Shown: piece by piece, positions 35,274-50,470 of the stretch
How the letters are laid out: the number at the start of each line of letters is the position of its first letter
Position numbering within the stretch: position 1 is the first letter of the stretch
DNA from: Linanthus parryae
Lineage: Eukaryota > Streptophyta > Magnoliopsida > Ericales > Polemoniaceae
Assembly: GCA_023055425.1 (NCBI GenBank)
Contig: JALGPY010000007.1
Span: 13,898,001-13,962,000 of the forward strand
Direction of reading: 5' to 3'
DNA: 64,000 nucleotides
Notes under the pieces: generated by a model
What the model was told of the DNA's origin: nothing
Seen by the model: only the letters and a program-made list of their open reading frames with translations
Database searches by the model: none
Translations under genes and position numbers: made by a program

Positions 35274-38200
35274 ATGGGCTCTCTTTCAATAGTTTTTTGT
35301 GCAATTGGGTTGCTCTTGTTCGGGTTAGCTGCCTGTGAAGCTAGTGATGGAAAGAGTTGCCAGTTTCCGGCGATTTACAACTTCGGGGACTCGAACTCGG
35401 ACACGGGTGGACGGTCAGCGGCCTTCTGGTTCACGGAGCTACCATACGGACAGACTTTCTTCGGCAAACCAGCCGGAAGAGCCTCCGATGGCCGTCTCAT
35501 CATAGATTTCATCAGTAAGTGCAAAATATGTCATATATGGCTAGACCCCATCATGCTTTCTTCTCTTTTACGCTTCATTTTAATGACATGGTTACTTAAA
35601 ATGGAATGTTCTTTACCACCTGAGAGAGTATATTTCCATTTCCATTACAACTTGTGAAGAAGCTGGTTTCAGTTTCTCACAAACAAACGAAGCAAGGTCA
35701 CATGTAGCAGTAAATGACAGAGAGCCCACACAGCTGTCTTTCTAAGGTCAATTTGGCCCTAGCTAGCTACCTAATACTACCATTCTGTCTCTTCTATTTA
35801 GCCCCATTTGACTTTTTTGACTCGTATCTGAGTCACTTTGACCAGGTGATTTGGACAACAAAACAATGTGATTTTTCAATAATTTTTCCCCGTGTAATAG
35901 AGCAACTTTTACTCTACAACACAATGAAAAAAATATCAAAAAATTACATCATTTTGATAGCCAAATCACCGAGTCAAAGTGACCCAGTGAATAGTGACAA
36001 AAGTAAAAATTGGACTAAAGAGAAGAGACAGAGTGGTACTTCTGCATCAGATCTCGGGGACTCGCTTGTTTAATTATAATTGGATATAATGGAATGTGGA
36101 AAATACGGCTAGACACCATGCTTTCTCTTTGACATCTCATGTCATTTCATGTCATTTCTGTGACATGGTTACTTAAAATGGAATGTTCTATGCCATCTGG
36201 TTATGACTTCAAACAACATACTACCTCTGTTCTTTTCTTCCAGCCTACTTCACTTTTTGTCACTATTCACTGGGTCACTTTAACCTGATGATTTGATTAG
36301 AAATACGATACAAGAATTTGGAAAACTTTGCATGATCTTGTAGAGTAAACTTCATTCTACAGCAGCATAAAAAAATTTCCAAAAAAATTTATCGTTTGCA
36401 TATCTAAATCATTGAGTCAAAGTGACCCAATTACGAGTTGAAAAGTCAAAGTAGGATGATCGGGAAGAAACTGAGGTAGTATTTCCATTTCTGTTTCTCA
36501 CAAGCAAAGAGGCAAGACCACGGGTAGGAAGTAACTGACAGAGCCCACACAGCTGTCTTTGTTAAGGCCGATTACTATTTCTTTGGCCCTAACAGGTGAG
36601 TGCATAAAAATGGACTGAGTGGATGTAGAACATAACAAAGTATGATGAATCTGATATTTTAGAAACCTACTTCAATAATGGTGAACCTAGGAGACATACG
36701 TGTCAGTCAATGAATGGTGTAGAGCACCAACTAAAAATTTCTCCAAACAAACTAGTGTTTGTGCATCTGATATCGTATTTTAGAATAGATTGCTTGGGTA
36801 TAATTAGATATAATGAATCGACTCATTAATGCACACAATCAGCTGTCTTTGTTCATCATGATAAGATGTTGTACTCTTTAAGTTCTTAAACAATTTGTTC
36901 ATAAATTGTTGTTTTGGAACATTAAGCACTTTCACTGGTGTACATTTTTTTTTGTCACATCTTACTCTACATAATCCTATGTGCACCCTTTTATTTTTGT
37001 TGTTCATATTACTCTATGCATTGGATAACAAACATAGTACGGTTCCATCGTAAGCTAATAAGGGTTGGTCTTTTAGTGTATAAAAATGTACACAACGCTG
37101 GCACGCTACTACATTCTTACAAAACTCTCTTTCTAATTGCTGAAGATAAGAAAATAGATAACAAAACTAATTAACAATTTGCAAGAAACAAAATATATGT
37201 ATATGACTTTCTTTATATGTGAAGGTCGTGATATCTTCATTGCAAAATTTTACTTTTACTAACAAGGAGAAGCAGATCAACTGCATAGGTCCTTATACTG
37301 AATGAGATCCCTGCAACCCACTAACATGATGTAAACCAACAAGGAGGATAAACATTACGTCAAAAAAGAGTTGTTGCGCAGAACGAAGTGGACAAATCTC
37401 ATCTTTGTGTAAACCTCGCATCGTTTCAGCACTCATTCTAAAAAATGCACAGGTATCCTAAGAAAAATAACACTCTTATGGAATTGTAGCACATTGTGCA
37501 GGGAGAGTAATCTCTCTAACTTTTTATATAAAATTACATTACAGATAACGTATTGCTTTAGAGAACGTGAACAATGCTTTTTGAGAACTTGATTATAGTT
37601 TGTTGATACAATCACATCTATCATACATGTTTGGTGTGCTACATGGAACACGATTTGTAAAGGATCGCCGTTAGTTCTACAACATTTGAATAACATATTT
37701 TTTTTTTGCAGACCCGCGCGGTAGCGCGGGGTATCGCCTAGTAATGTCTTGTTAGGTGGAGTCTGGTTTTAGGCGACCCATCCACATGGTACGTGTTTCT
37801 GTTACGAGCTGAACTAAGACGTTGTGCGTGGAGCAGAGGCTTGGGCCCGGTCCAGTTTTATGAATCTCGTATATGTTTGGCAACTAGTATTCTTAGCGGT
37901 GTGTAGAGCGTTTTTTTTTCTCTCCTGATTTCGCTAGTAATTCGAAAATTACTTCTGAGTCAGTGGATGTAAGGTGTTCTTGACAAAACCACGTAAATCT
38001 TTGCGCGTGATTCTTTCTGGTTCATTTTCGTTTTTCATTATATAATGCAGAATTAATTGAACTCTACTTGTGATTATCTTGGCAGCTCAGAATTTGGGAT
38101 TGCCCTACTTGAGCGCCTACTTGGACGCGATAGGGACGAGTTTCAGGCGAGGGGCTAATTTTGCCACCGGAGGTTCGTCTATTAAGCCCGGCGGGTACAG

Positions 38201-39551
38201 TCCGTTCCATCTAGACCTCCAAATCGCGCAGTTCATACAGTTCAAGTCGCGCACCAACAATCTCTATAACGAAATAACCACCAACAGTAACAACACCGGT
38301 TAGTAAATATGTGTTACTTCCGTTAAAATTATGATACATGAAATAATATTTGGATCCTATACTGGTTTAACTGAAAGAAAAAGTATTGAATTTGAAATTG
38401 TATTCAGGGAAGGATATTTCATGCAAAACCAGCAGCTTACCGAGGCCAAACGAATTCTCAAATGCTCTCTACACGTTCGACATTGGCCAGAACGATCTTT
38501 CACTCGGTTTTCAGCATTCTTCTCCAGAACAAGTCCGAGAATCAATCCCAGAAATGATCGACATGTTCTCTCATAGTTTACACGTATGTAAACACAATCT
38601 TTACAATTTATTTTATAACGTGATAACCCGCAGCAGCTAATTACTTTCAGACGTGTACTGGGTAAAACCCTACTCTAGTAAAATAACCTACAAACCACAC
38701 AGAGAGATTAACCGGTCTGAGAAAACTCAAGCTGACGACAAGCTCGCAGTTGAGGAGGCTTCTAGGCAGGCATTAGTTGCTCAGATGTTTCGAACCACAA
38801 GGCCAAGGCCCAAAGATCTTAAGAAACTCAACTACACTCAGCGAAGGGTCGATCATTTACATTTCATCCTATGTATAGTAGTCTTAGGTACACGATGGGG
38901 TTACTAAAAAGGAGTATGTTTTTGCAGCAACTGTACGATGATGGGGCGAGGATCTTCTGGGTGCACAACACCGGACCACACGGGTGCATGCCAAACAGCG
39001 TCTTCTACAACCGAAACAACCCAAAAAACTTCTTTGACAGTGTCGGATGCGTCAGGTCCCAGAATGAGGTGGCGATGGAATTCAACAAACAGCTCAAGGA
39101 AAGAGTGTCCCAGCTCAGGAAGCAGCTCTCTCAAGCGGCGATTACCTATGTTGATGTCTATTCCGCCAAATATTCACTCATAAGCAACGCAAAAAACCTA
39201 GGTATACAGTCTGCGCCATAAAAACAAAAGTACGATTAACTATGTTTCGTGTTTTAGTATCCTAAATTTGTGTTTTCTGGGTTTTTGTGTGTGGCAGGTT
39301 TTGGTGATCCATTGAAGGTGTGTTGTGGGAGTTACGAGGGAGGTGTTCATATCAATTGTGGCAAGACGTATACCCCAAATGGCACGGTTTACGGACCAAT
39401 CTGTGCCGATCCTTCGAAACGCATCAGCTGGGATGGGATACACTACACTGACGCTGCTGACGCGTACCTTGCGAAACTCATTGTCAGTGGCTCGGTTTCT
39501 GACCCTAAGATCTCAATTGCAGATTCTTGTCGTGCTGTGACCAATATGTAA
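35274..39551 (+). CDS. GDSL esterase/lipase (SGNH hydrolase), 5 exons, 385 aa
   Basis: Exons 35274-35514, 38086-38298, 38408-38583, 38928-39201 and 39298-39551, all GT-AG and in one frame. Residues 1-21 form a hydrophobic signal peptide, so a secreted or vacuolar hydrolase is expected. Block I is FGDSNSDTGG (nucleophile S40), block II RGANFATGG (G103), block III DIGQNDLSLGF (G178, N180) and block V WDGIHYTDAA (D347, H350). The catalytic Ser, Asp and His and the oxyanion residues are therefore all present. The five-exon layout and length are normal for plant GDSL lipases. Substrate cannot be told; known members act on lipid, cutin or acetylated-sugar esters. Intron 1 (2571 bp) is unusually long and full of transposon sequence. 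Confidence 0.94.
35777..36038. mobile_element. Stowaway-like MITE, copy 1, in GDSL intron 1
   Basis: About 260 bp with inverted ends (left CTACCATTCTGTCTCTTC, right GAAGAGACAGAGTGGTA) and inner complementary arms around GAGTCACTTTGACC and GGTGATTTGG. Sequence and layout match the copies at 36221 and 41402. The right boundary is approximate. TA flanks as in Tc1/mariner MITEs. Confidence 0.7.
36221..36479. mobile_element. Stowaway-like MITE, copy 2, in GDSL intron 1
   Basis: 259 bp between TA dinucleotides (36219-36220, 36480-36481). Ends are CTACCTCTGTTC and GAAACTGAGGTAG, and the inner arms share GTCAAAGTGACCCA with the other copies. Non-coding. Confidence 0.75.
37711..37741 (+). mobile_element. 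Helitron-like 3' terminus in GDSL intron 1
   Basis: CCCGCGC-GGTA-GCGCGGG forms a perfect 7-bp hairpin, followed 7 bases later by CTAG and then T. A short GC-rich hairpin just before CTRR, with insertion next to T, is the signature of plant Helitron 3' ends. I did not identify a matching 5' end (TC after A), so the extent is unknown. It probably covers part of the AT-rich stretch 36500-37710. Confidence 0.55.
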
Positions 39552-40029
39552 CCATCCCCCATAGAGGCTTTTATTGCAATAGTACTAGTTGTAGTTATTT
39601 TCAATGATAATTTATGCGGGTGTTAATTTTATGACATTACACACTAGAATAATTTTGTGATCCTGGGAACACAGTACGATTAGAAGTAAAGTTTTTCGAC
39701 TCTTGGATGGTTTTCTGTACATAAAACTGGACTACACAGACACAGTTGATTGCAAATCGTGGTATCAATAGGGCCGGCCAAACAATTAAAACCGGCCCGG
39801 CCCTCATCGTAATACACATAACCCGCCCCAGCCTCTCCCTCCCTAGACCAGCGCCAAACCGCCCCGGTGCACTCATTTGCTTGGCTAGCATGGCCCCCTT
39901 ATGCACGGAGTCCGGTCCGGACCGATCCGCCCACGTAGTGAATATATGTGTGTGTGCGCGCCCGCACCATAGTTTCTTACCTTTTGTCCATTTTACCCTC
40001 AAACAATATGCTATTTGGCAGATGTGTGT

Positions 40030-40082
40030 TGGCTCAGTTGTAGAGCGTTCGAAACCCATACATGATGTCTCGGATTCGAGCC
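40030..40082 (+). repeat. tRNA-like sequence with RNA polymerase III boxes (SINE-head-like)
   Basis: A box TGGCTCAGTTG (40030-40040) and a near-consensus B box GGATTCGAGCC (40072-40082) are 42 nt apart start to start, close to tRNA geometry. No full cloverleaf or CCA-proximal acceptor stem was found, so it is probably a tRNA-derived SINE remnant rather than a tRNA gene. Confidence 0.45.
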
Positions 40083-40178
40083 CGGCTATATGATGCAATT
40101 CTAAAAGAAAAATGCTACTTTTTGGGTAATTTAGACAACCCATGTATGTGTGTGTATTGAAAACAATAAATTTTTAAG

Positions 40179-40181
<3 letters not shown>

Positions 40182-40222
<41 letters not shown>
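40182..40222. repeat. (AT)n microsatellite
   Basis: Uninterrupted AT dinucleotide run of about 40 bp inside the hAT-like element. Confidence 0.95.
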
Positions 40223-40224
<2 letters not shown>

Positions 40225-40979
40225 GATCCCTAGACCCGTGGGTTTAGGCCCGGGACCGGTTCGGGCTACGTTTACTCCCCAACAAACCAGCCCGGACCCT
40301 CCACCTGGCCCACCTACCCACCCAACCCGCCCGGGCCCGGCCCTTTGACAACACGAATTGCAAACAGTTGCTGTTCAGATGCTCAAAATCTCGACTCTAG
40401 GAGCAGATCGGTTGCATCGGGTCTTAGAATGAGGACCCCAGGAGTTCAACAGACAGCTTAAGGTTGATCGTGAGCAGCAATAGTTAGAAGGGGAAAAAGC
40501 AGGTCATGTGTGATGAAATAGTGTAAGGTGGAAACTACAAATAAGCACAACTCCAAATATGACATCTTTTTCTCGGAAACTGCAAATAAAACCAGCACGC
40601 CAACAAGCCATCTGTGCAACATCGCGTGATCATAAACCAAAATGCATTCAAATATAGCCTCTTATGGTTTTATGAACTTTTCTTCTGAATACACCCGTAG
40701 TTTTTGCCTTGCATATATCTATTCAGGTTATGTCAGCCGGGTGATCCTGTTATCTTCTTTCCTCTTGTCACTGTTAAAAAACTCTCCCACTATCTTTTTA
40801 TCCCGAAAAGGGAAGTCAGAAGCTGATTGAGATGGCCTGTCCGGTTTTTAAAATAGTTGATACAGTTCAAAGAGAAGAATCATGTGTGCCCCGGACAATT
40901 AATTTCTCAAATGTGTTCTGCTATTAACAGTTCCTGTAATTCCAACATCGATACATGATAGGACATACATTCAAACCTT

Positions 40980-41014
<35 letters not shown>

Positions 41015-41037
41015 TATAATATATATATATATAATAT
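40980..41037. repeat. (AT)n microsatellite, interrupted
   Basis: AT dinucleotide run with AATA interruptions. The flanks on both sides show no gene. Confidence 0.95.
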
Positions 41038-41401
41038 GAAGATTCTGTGCGCACGAATCACATACATTTATGTTTATGCAGCTAAATGTCAAATTATAAG
41101 CAAATCAAAGAATTTGAGAATTAATTACTATCATTACTCGGTAATTTTTGTAGGCCTTGCATGAGTAAGGTACAAGGAGAGGCATGTAAGGATATGTTAT
41201 ACTGCTGGTCTCATAACCTGTATTTAGGTAAGGTATAAGAGACTGGTATCTTATCATACTCATTTTTTTTTGTTGCCTAAAATCATGTACAACCTTGAAG
41301 CATTGGTGACAGTTTGGTATATGAGTGGGTGTTGGAAAGGCTTTAATATCCTCATAAAGTTAAGACAAAGGCTGTCCCAATAGTAATATTATTGTTTTAT
41401 A

Positions 41402-41661
41402 CTACCTCCGTTTCTTCTCTTTCAACTTAGGTTGATTTTTTTACTCGTAACCTGGTCACTTTGACTCGGTAATTTGGATAGTAAAACGATGAAATTTCTT
41501 GGCAATTTTTTCACAATATTGTAGAGTAAAGTTTACTCTACAAGATCATGCAAAAATTACCAAATTCGTGTATCGTTTTGCTAACCAAATCACCGGATCA
41601 AAGTGACCCAGTGAATAGTGTCAAAAATCGAAGTAAGCTGAAAGAGAAGAAACAGAGGTAG
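41402..41661. mobile_element. Stowaway-like MITE, copy 3, best-preserved
   Basis: 260 bp between TA dinucleotides (41400-41401, 41662-41663). The left end CTACCTCCGTTTCTTCTC and the right end GAGAAGAAACAGAGGTAG are inverted repeats, and inner arms form a second inverted repeat around GGTCACTTTGA. It is the clearest member of the three copies here. Confidence 0.82.
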
Positions 41662-41813
41662 TACATATTATGGACGTAATCATATGTATAATATACTACC
41701 TCATACCATGTTCTAACCAAACACTAAAAAGCACATATGCTACCTTATCCCAATACAATCATATCCCACCTCTTATCCCAGACTCCCAGTATCTGCCTTG
41801 TACCTCATTTTTC

Positions 41814-41851
41814 TTATACCTTATACCTTAACCTTAACCTTAACCTTAACC
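41814..41851. repeat. Short (TTATACC)2(TTAACC)4 tandem repeat
   Basis: Two heptamers followed by four hexamers. It is not the plant telomere repeat (TTTAGGG/CCCTAAA). Confidence 0.9.
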
Positions 41852-42626
41852 AAACTAAGCCTAGGCTTACTACTGTCTAGCTACGTGTTTTTTTATCCGG
41901 ACCATAACATTTATATTTCCCCCTTCAGAGTAGGGAATCCAATCTTTTGAAATAAAGTTGGGAGTTTTCCTCATCACATGGGAACAGAAAGAGAGCTCCA
42001 GAACACGAAGGTAGAAGAAAAACAGACATCAAAAGGCTCCACCGAATATATACAGAAGCAACAGCAAAAAAAGTCCAATATCTTTTTTGCTGCTAGGAAA
42101 AGAAGTGGCTCGAGAGAGGAAAACAGAACAAGAACCTGGTCAAAGATCGAATGTTTGAGAATGACTTCACATGATCACCTTTATCATGCCAGTCCAAGAC
42201 AAAACCAGAGGAATAACCAGTCAATACTTAGTTCTATGGTTGCACGTACTCGCATATTCTAGAGCTGTAAAGATGAAGTTTAAGATAATTCCATGGACCG
42301 CCATTTCTAAAAGCGGATGTTGCAAATGCTTCATTCAGTAGCCTCATGTTCTAAACATCTTGAGTGGTCATGACTCAAAAAGGTCCAATACAGTATGAAA
42401 TTATTGTCACATTTTGAGCTAATTCAACACTCTTGCCACAAAGATTCATATATACCATCATCAACACGTGTCACACATTTATGCTTTGCTCGCACGCCAT
42501 CAGTCACTCTACCGACTTACTATACATAGAAGGTGCTTCTGCGCTAACTCAATGCTGGCTACTTAGCAACTGTTAGGACTTGAAAAGTCCCACTGACTTT
42601 TACCTAGTGGAATAAGTTGGTAGCGG

Positions 42627-42651
42627 CAGTGATGGAGCCACCCAAGGGGAA

Positions 42652-42683
<32 letters not shown>

Positions 42684-42849
42684 CAAAAAATCCACTGATA
42701 CCCCTAATTTTGATTTTTTTTTGAAGGCGGTGTCCTTTCATTAACTACGTGAACGGCTTGGTGGATTACGAACTCTTGTACAAGATTAATGTTATTTAAT
42801 TTACATTGAATTTTTTCCCGGCTGTTTCTAATTCCTATCTCCGCCACTG
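42627..42849. mobile_element. 223-bp hAT-type MITE with a 30-base G run
   Basis: Ends CAGTGATGGAG and CTCCGCCACTG are inverted repeats of the widespread CAGTGGCGGAG type. The 8-bp flanks GGTAGCGG (42619-42626) and GGTAGCAG (42850-42857) differ at one base, fitting a hAT target duplication. A homopolymer of 30 G occupies 42652-42681. Confidence 0.75.
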
Positions 42850-43556
42850 GGTAGCAGAGTACCAGACTTGCCCTCTATTTGAATTAAGCTTCCAACTAGT
42901 AACCCAAGGTGAGAGTTAAAATGCTGATGTCGAACAGAACATGCGAATTTTACTCTCGAGGTAGTTTTCCTCAGTTTTTTTTTGGGGTGAACTTCGTGAG
43001 TTTTTTTCTTGAAGGACTAAAACGTGAGATCTATTCAGAAGATGATTGCTATAACATTTTTACAAAAAGATGCTACTAATACTTTTTCGCTCTTAATGAG
43101 CATTGAAGCTATGATTTTGATATATAACAAGGAACAACTCTTTTCTTTCAACTAAAACATCTAGGGGAGATTAGCGACTAAGATAGACCCTCATTAAACA
43201 AATTCCAGGTCATGTTACTTTTCTTTTCACTATAGTTTTAGGTATTTGTGGGAGTTTTCTCATAACGGTTTCTTATCTTACATTTTCTACTGGAATATAC
43301 ATGTCGAGCTCTGTAAAGACAACTGAAGAGCATATGTTGACCAGAAGCATTATTGGGTTAGAAAATGGATTCTGATGGGAAAATGGAACCAACAAAGTGT
43401 AGTGTAGTGCAGTACCACCCGCATGTTGGTGGACCAAAATGAATCACAGAAAAATATTCTAGTATGTTCTCTCCATCCTTTTCCCCATATTGGGGTATCT
43501 TCTGTTTTCTCTGACCGAATCCTATCGAGTCATATCCCTACTCAAAAGGTAGTCCA

Positions 43557-43614
<58 letters not shown>

Positions 43615-44153
43615 TGCATGCTAATCTATATATAGCAAGTTGCGCTAATCTATTTAGATGATCTTAAGCAGGAACCCTTTGGGAGATTTCTGTTAAGTAC
43701 ATTTGTGAGACATGGCAAAGGCAGACACATCTGATACTTGTCTGCAGAAAGGACTTCAAGAGAACTAATAGAACTAATAAGCTTTAAGAGCCCAGTTTTA
43801 TCCCATTACCGTCACCAAAAAGTAATGTATAATAAATTTTGATAATTGCAGTTTTCATTCTAACCATAGAGATCTTACTCTTGCGAATTCGTGGGGCCCC
43901 AAGTATCTGGATTACCATTTTGAGCTCTGATGACACATGAAGATTTTACCTTAGAGATCAGATGACTTCAAACAACACATCTAACCAAATGAGCCTTGGA
44001 GGAATAATTTTTATCTTGGGCTCAAGCTGGAACTAACTTTTTTTCCTCCACCACCACCACTCACCCACAAGGATAAATACAAAGCCCATCCTCCTCCTCC
44101 TCTTCACCATCAAGTCTCCAAAAACAAATAGATTCACTTCACTGCACAACACC
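42850..44153 (+). other. Intergenic region and 5' flank of the zinc-finger exonuclease-fold gene
   Basis: Apart from the TC/TG repeat there is no gene here. Directly upstream of the ATG at 44154 there is a C/T-rich leader with CCACCACCACC and CTCCTCCTCCTC, and GATAAATACA near 44071-44080 is a possible TATA element. Confidence 0.4.
43560..43615. repeat. (TC)n(TG)n compound microsatellite
   Basis: TC dinucleotides to about 43597, then TG dinucleotides, about 540 bp upstream of the zinc-finger gene start. Confidence 0.95.
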
Positions 44154-46369
44154 ATGGAGGCTTCAGAAGCTATTAGGTAATAAACTAAGGAGGGAGTGAG
44201 GGTGAACTTGGGTTTTGCTGATTTTTTGGGCTTTTCTTTTGATTTCTAACTTTGTTTCTCAAACAGGAACAAGTGTGCTGCATGCTATAGGCAGTTCAAT
44301 CGGAAGGAGCATCTCGTGGAACACATGAAGACATCATACCACTCGGCTCATGAACCCTCTTGTGGTATCTGCAACAAACATTGCCGCTCATTCGAGTCTC
44401 TAAGAGAGCATCTTATTGGTATATTAAACAATCTCTTCCTACAGAGTTTATTCAATCTCTTCATGCATGCATGTTTTGTAATCCAACTCTCCAAGTAAGA
44501 ACAAAAATAAACTCTGTGTCCCATGTACATACAGAACTACCTTAGTCCAAGGTTGTCTGATATTAGCTATTCCTTGGTTAAGATTGGGTAATTTCTCCTC
44601 TTACAGCTATTACATTCACCAAAATATTGTAATTTACAGAGTTTTTTTTTTTTTTTTGGTGTGTCTCAGGTCCATTGCCAAAGGTAGAATGTGAGAGGAT
44701 ATTCAAGGAACGAGGATGCGACATCTGCTTAACAATCTTTGTGAGCCGCAACGCTCTTTGGAATCACCGAGCAACTTGCCAACTCTCACGCGTAAACACC
44801 GATTCTCAACCAAACAATGGTTCATTCTAAATTACATTTTTTTCTGATTTTTGTTTTCATTTCTGTGCTTGGCAGCGCCTAAACATGGGACTATACAATG
44901 AGCTGAACATGAACAACAGTAGATCAACGGTGGTTGCACTTGCGTGCAAAATGGTTGGCGGCGGAAGTGACGGCTCCCTAGATCTTTGTGCTAGGGTTTG
45001 TCTCATCGATGAATATGAGGGCATCTTATTTCAATCTTATGTCAAACCACTCCTTCCCATCACAAACTACAGGTACTAACAAACTACCACTCCTGCAAGT
45101 TTACAAAGATGTTTTGGTATCTGCTTAGATTCATGTATCTGTTGTTCTTATATATGTACTTTTTTCCCATTTTAAGGTATGAAACAACTGGTGTGCGACC
45201 GGAATTCTTAAGAGACGCAATGCCGTTGAGACAAGTCGCGAGGAAGATTCAAGATTTCCTATGCAATGGTGAGCCGATGTGGAAGCTAAGGCCAAGAGGT
45301 GGAAGAGGAAGAATCCTTGTTGGTCATGGACTGGATCATGATCTTAAATGTCTTGACATGGAGTACCCAGCAGAAATGATCAGGTAAAACATGTTTTTTA
45401 CTTATATAATTACTGTGTCATATCCCAATTACGTACGGATACTATAGCGATTTCAGGCACGCAGCTGAAGATCAATTAAGCGGATAGAATGAAAGCAGAA
45501 TGTAATATCCTCAGGACACTAACAATCATTAGAGCATTTCCAGCAGTAGAAAGTGAAAAAGCTAAATTCTACCTGTTTTTAACTTAGAACGATATGCATT
45601 TTTGGTGTTTATTCCAACAGTATAATTTATTTTTTAGATTTTATAGTCATGGAAAGTTAAAACATGCAATTGTAAAATTCATGAGAGGAGATAGATAGAT
45701 AGATAGAAAATTTGCCTACCTACTTTTTAGTTGGCTGAATATAGAAGGGAATGATGCATGTTTTGTAAAATGCATAGTCATTGGAGCTTGATATTTTACG
45801 AAATTTTGTATATATTTGCTAACATGACATTTTGCATGGCCTATTAGAGATGCTGTTAGCGGCATCATAAGAAATTGGCAAGAATAACGCCCCTGATTTT
45901 GAATTTTATGGTGTTTTTGAACAGGGACACAGCGAAATACCCTCCATTGATGAAAACTAGCAAGTTGAGCAACTCTCTCAAGTATCTTACTAAAGCATAC
46001 CTCGGGTAAGACACTCTTCATCTTTTTTGTATGAAGAAGCAGCGATGCTTTTCATCGCACCTTTTTGCCAAAAAATCAACATTTTATTCTAGAAATTTCA
46101 CCTGATTCTCTTAAACTCTCAGTTACGACATTCAAACTGGAATCCAAGATCCTTACGAGGACTGTGTCGCAACAATGAGACTCTACAATAGAATGAGATA
46201 CCAAGCTCACAAAGCCGAGGACTACCCTCTAGCAACTGACCCACAGAACCGCAATATTTTTGCGCAATGGAGGCAAAGTGAGCTTGAGAGGATGAGCCCA
46301 GACCACTTACTGGACATCTCAAGATCAGATTACTACTGTTGGTGCTTGGATGCCAAGGGAAGTTTTTGA
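44154..46369 (+). CDS. C2H2 zinc-finger protein with DEDDh exonuclease fold, probably catalytically dead, 342 aa
   Basis: Exons 44154-44176, 44267-44418, 44670-44791, 44876-45072, 45177-45383, 45925-46005 and 46123-46369 join in one frame. The N-terminus has a C2H2 finger (C11, C14, H27, H33), a second C-x2-C...H unit (C40, C43, H56) and a C2HC-like third (C75, C78, H91, C95). Residues 117-285 match the ISG20/REXO4-like RNase-H-fold exonucleases. Motif Exo I reads VALACKMVG where active enzymes have D-x-E: D is A122 and E is K124. Exo II keeps D220 (GHGLDHDLKCL). Exo III keeps D274 (QDPYEDCVATM) but Q269 stands at the His position. Three of five catalytic residues are therefore missing, while the fold is well kept. 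The start is the only upstream ATG in frame. Inference: a nucleic-acid-binding pseudo-exonuclease rather than a nuclease. Confidence 0.9.
45689..45706. repeat. (GATA)4 microsatellite in an intron
   Basis: Four GATA units in intron 5 of the exonuclease-fold gene (45384-45924). Confidence 0.85.
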
Positions 46370-46979
46370 ACACTACTATGATCAAGATTGGTTTGCTCAA
46401 GCGGATATCTGATAACCAGAAAACATAAGTTTTGGGAGTTAGAATTTGGAGATTCATCGGGTTTCAGTGGTACCAATTCTTAAATGTATTAGGATTGGAT
46501 TACATAGGGTTTATGAGATATTGTGCCTTTCTTTATGATTTTTAGTAGGAAACCTACAAGATTATTATGAATCTATTGCACTTTAAACATAGTTATTCGA
46601 AAACCTTACGTTTTATGATCTCAGATTACTCAAGTCACGAGTTCCACAAAGCTTCACACACAACAGATGAGATGCTACTACACCTTGAGCAGATAGAGCG
46701 GCTTAGGTCCCACACATTTTAAATGATACATTTTGTACTTATATTTTGTTATAGTACTATGATTCATAAACTTTATGAAATTTAAGTTATGACCTACAAA
46801 CGGTATAAACATGCGATAAGTAAATATAGAAATAATGAAATATCCAGAATTACACTACGACCCATAAACTTCATAGAGTTTTATATTTATGTCATGATCT
46901 AAAAGGTTCATACAAAATGCAATATAACCCACAAGCTTTGTAGATAGTGACTTTAGGTACGGGCATGACACTAGTATTT
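46370..46979. other. Convergent 3' flanks of two genes
   Basis: AT-rich spacer between the stop of the exonuclease-fold gene (plus) and the stop of the oxidoreductase gene (minus). It presumably holds both 3' UTRs. Nothing else is recognised. Confidence 0.5.

Positions 46980-50470
<3,491 letters not shown>

Larger units (their letters stand above)
39757..40356. mobile_element. 600-bp hAT-like non-autonomous element
   Basis: The 8-bp duplication ATTGCAAA flanks it (39749-39756, 40357-40364). Its inverted ends are TCGTGGTATCAATAGGGCC and, on the other strand, TCGTGTTGTCAAAGGGCC, followed by GC-rich GGCCGG/CCCGGG arms. An 8-bp target duplication is typical of hAT. The centre holds a tRNA-like motif and an (AT)n tract. 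ORFs inside are not genes. Confidence 0.72.

Noticed and set aside
38653..38907. 84-codon ORF inside GDSL intron 3
   Set aside because: It lies between exons 38408-38583 and 38928-39201, which join in phase and match the GDSL family without it. It has no family similarity.
41814..41851. Interstitial telomere repeat
   Set aside because: The unit is TTAACC/TTATACC, not TTTAGGG/CCCTAAA, and only six units are present.
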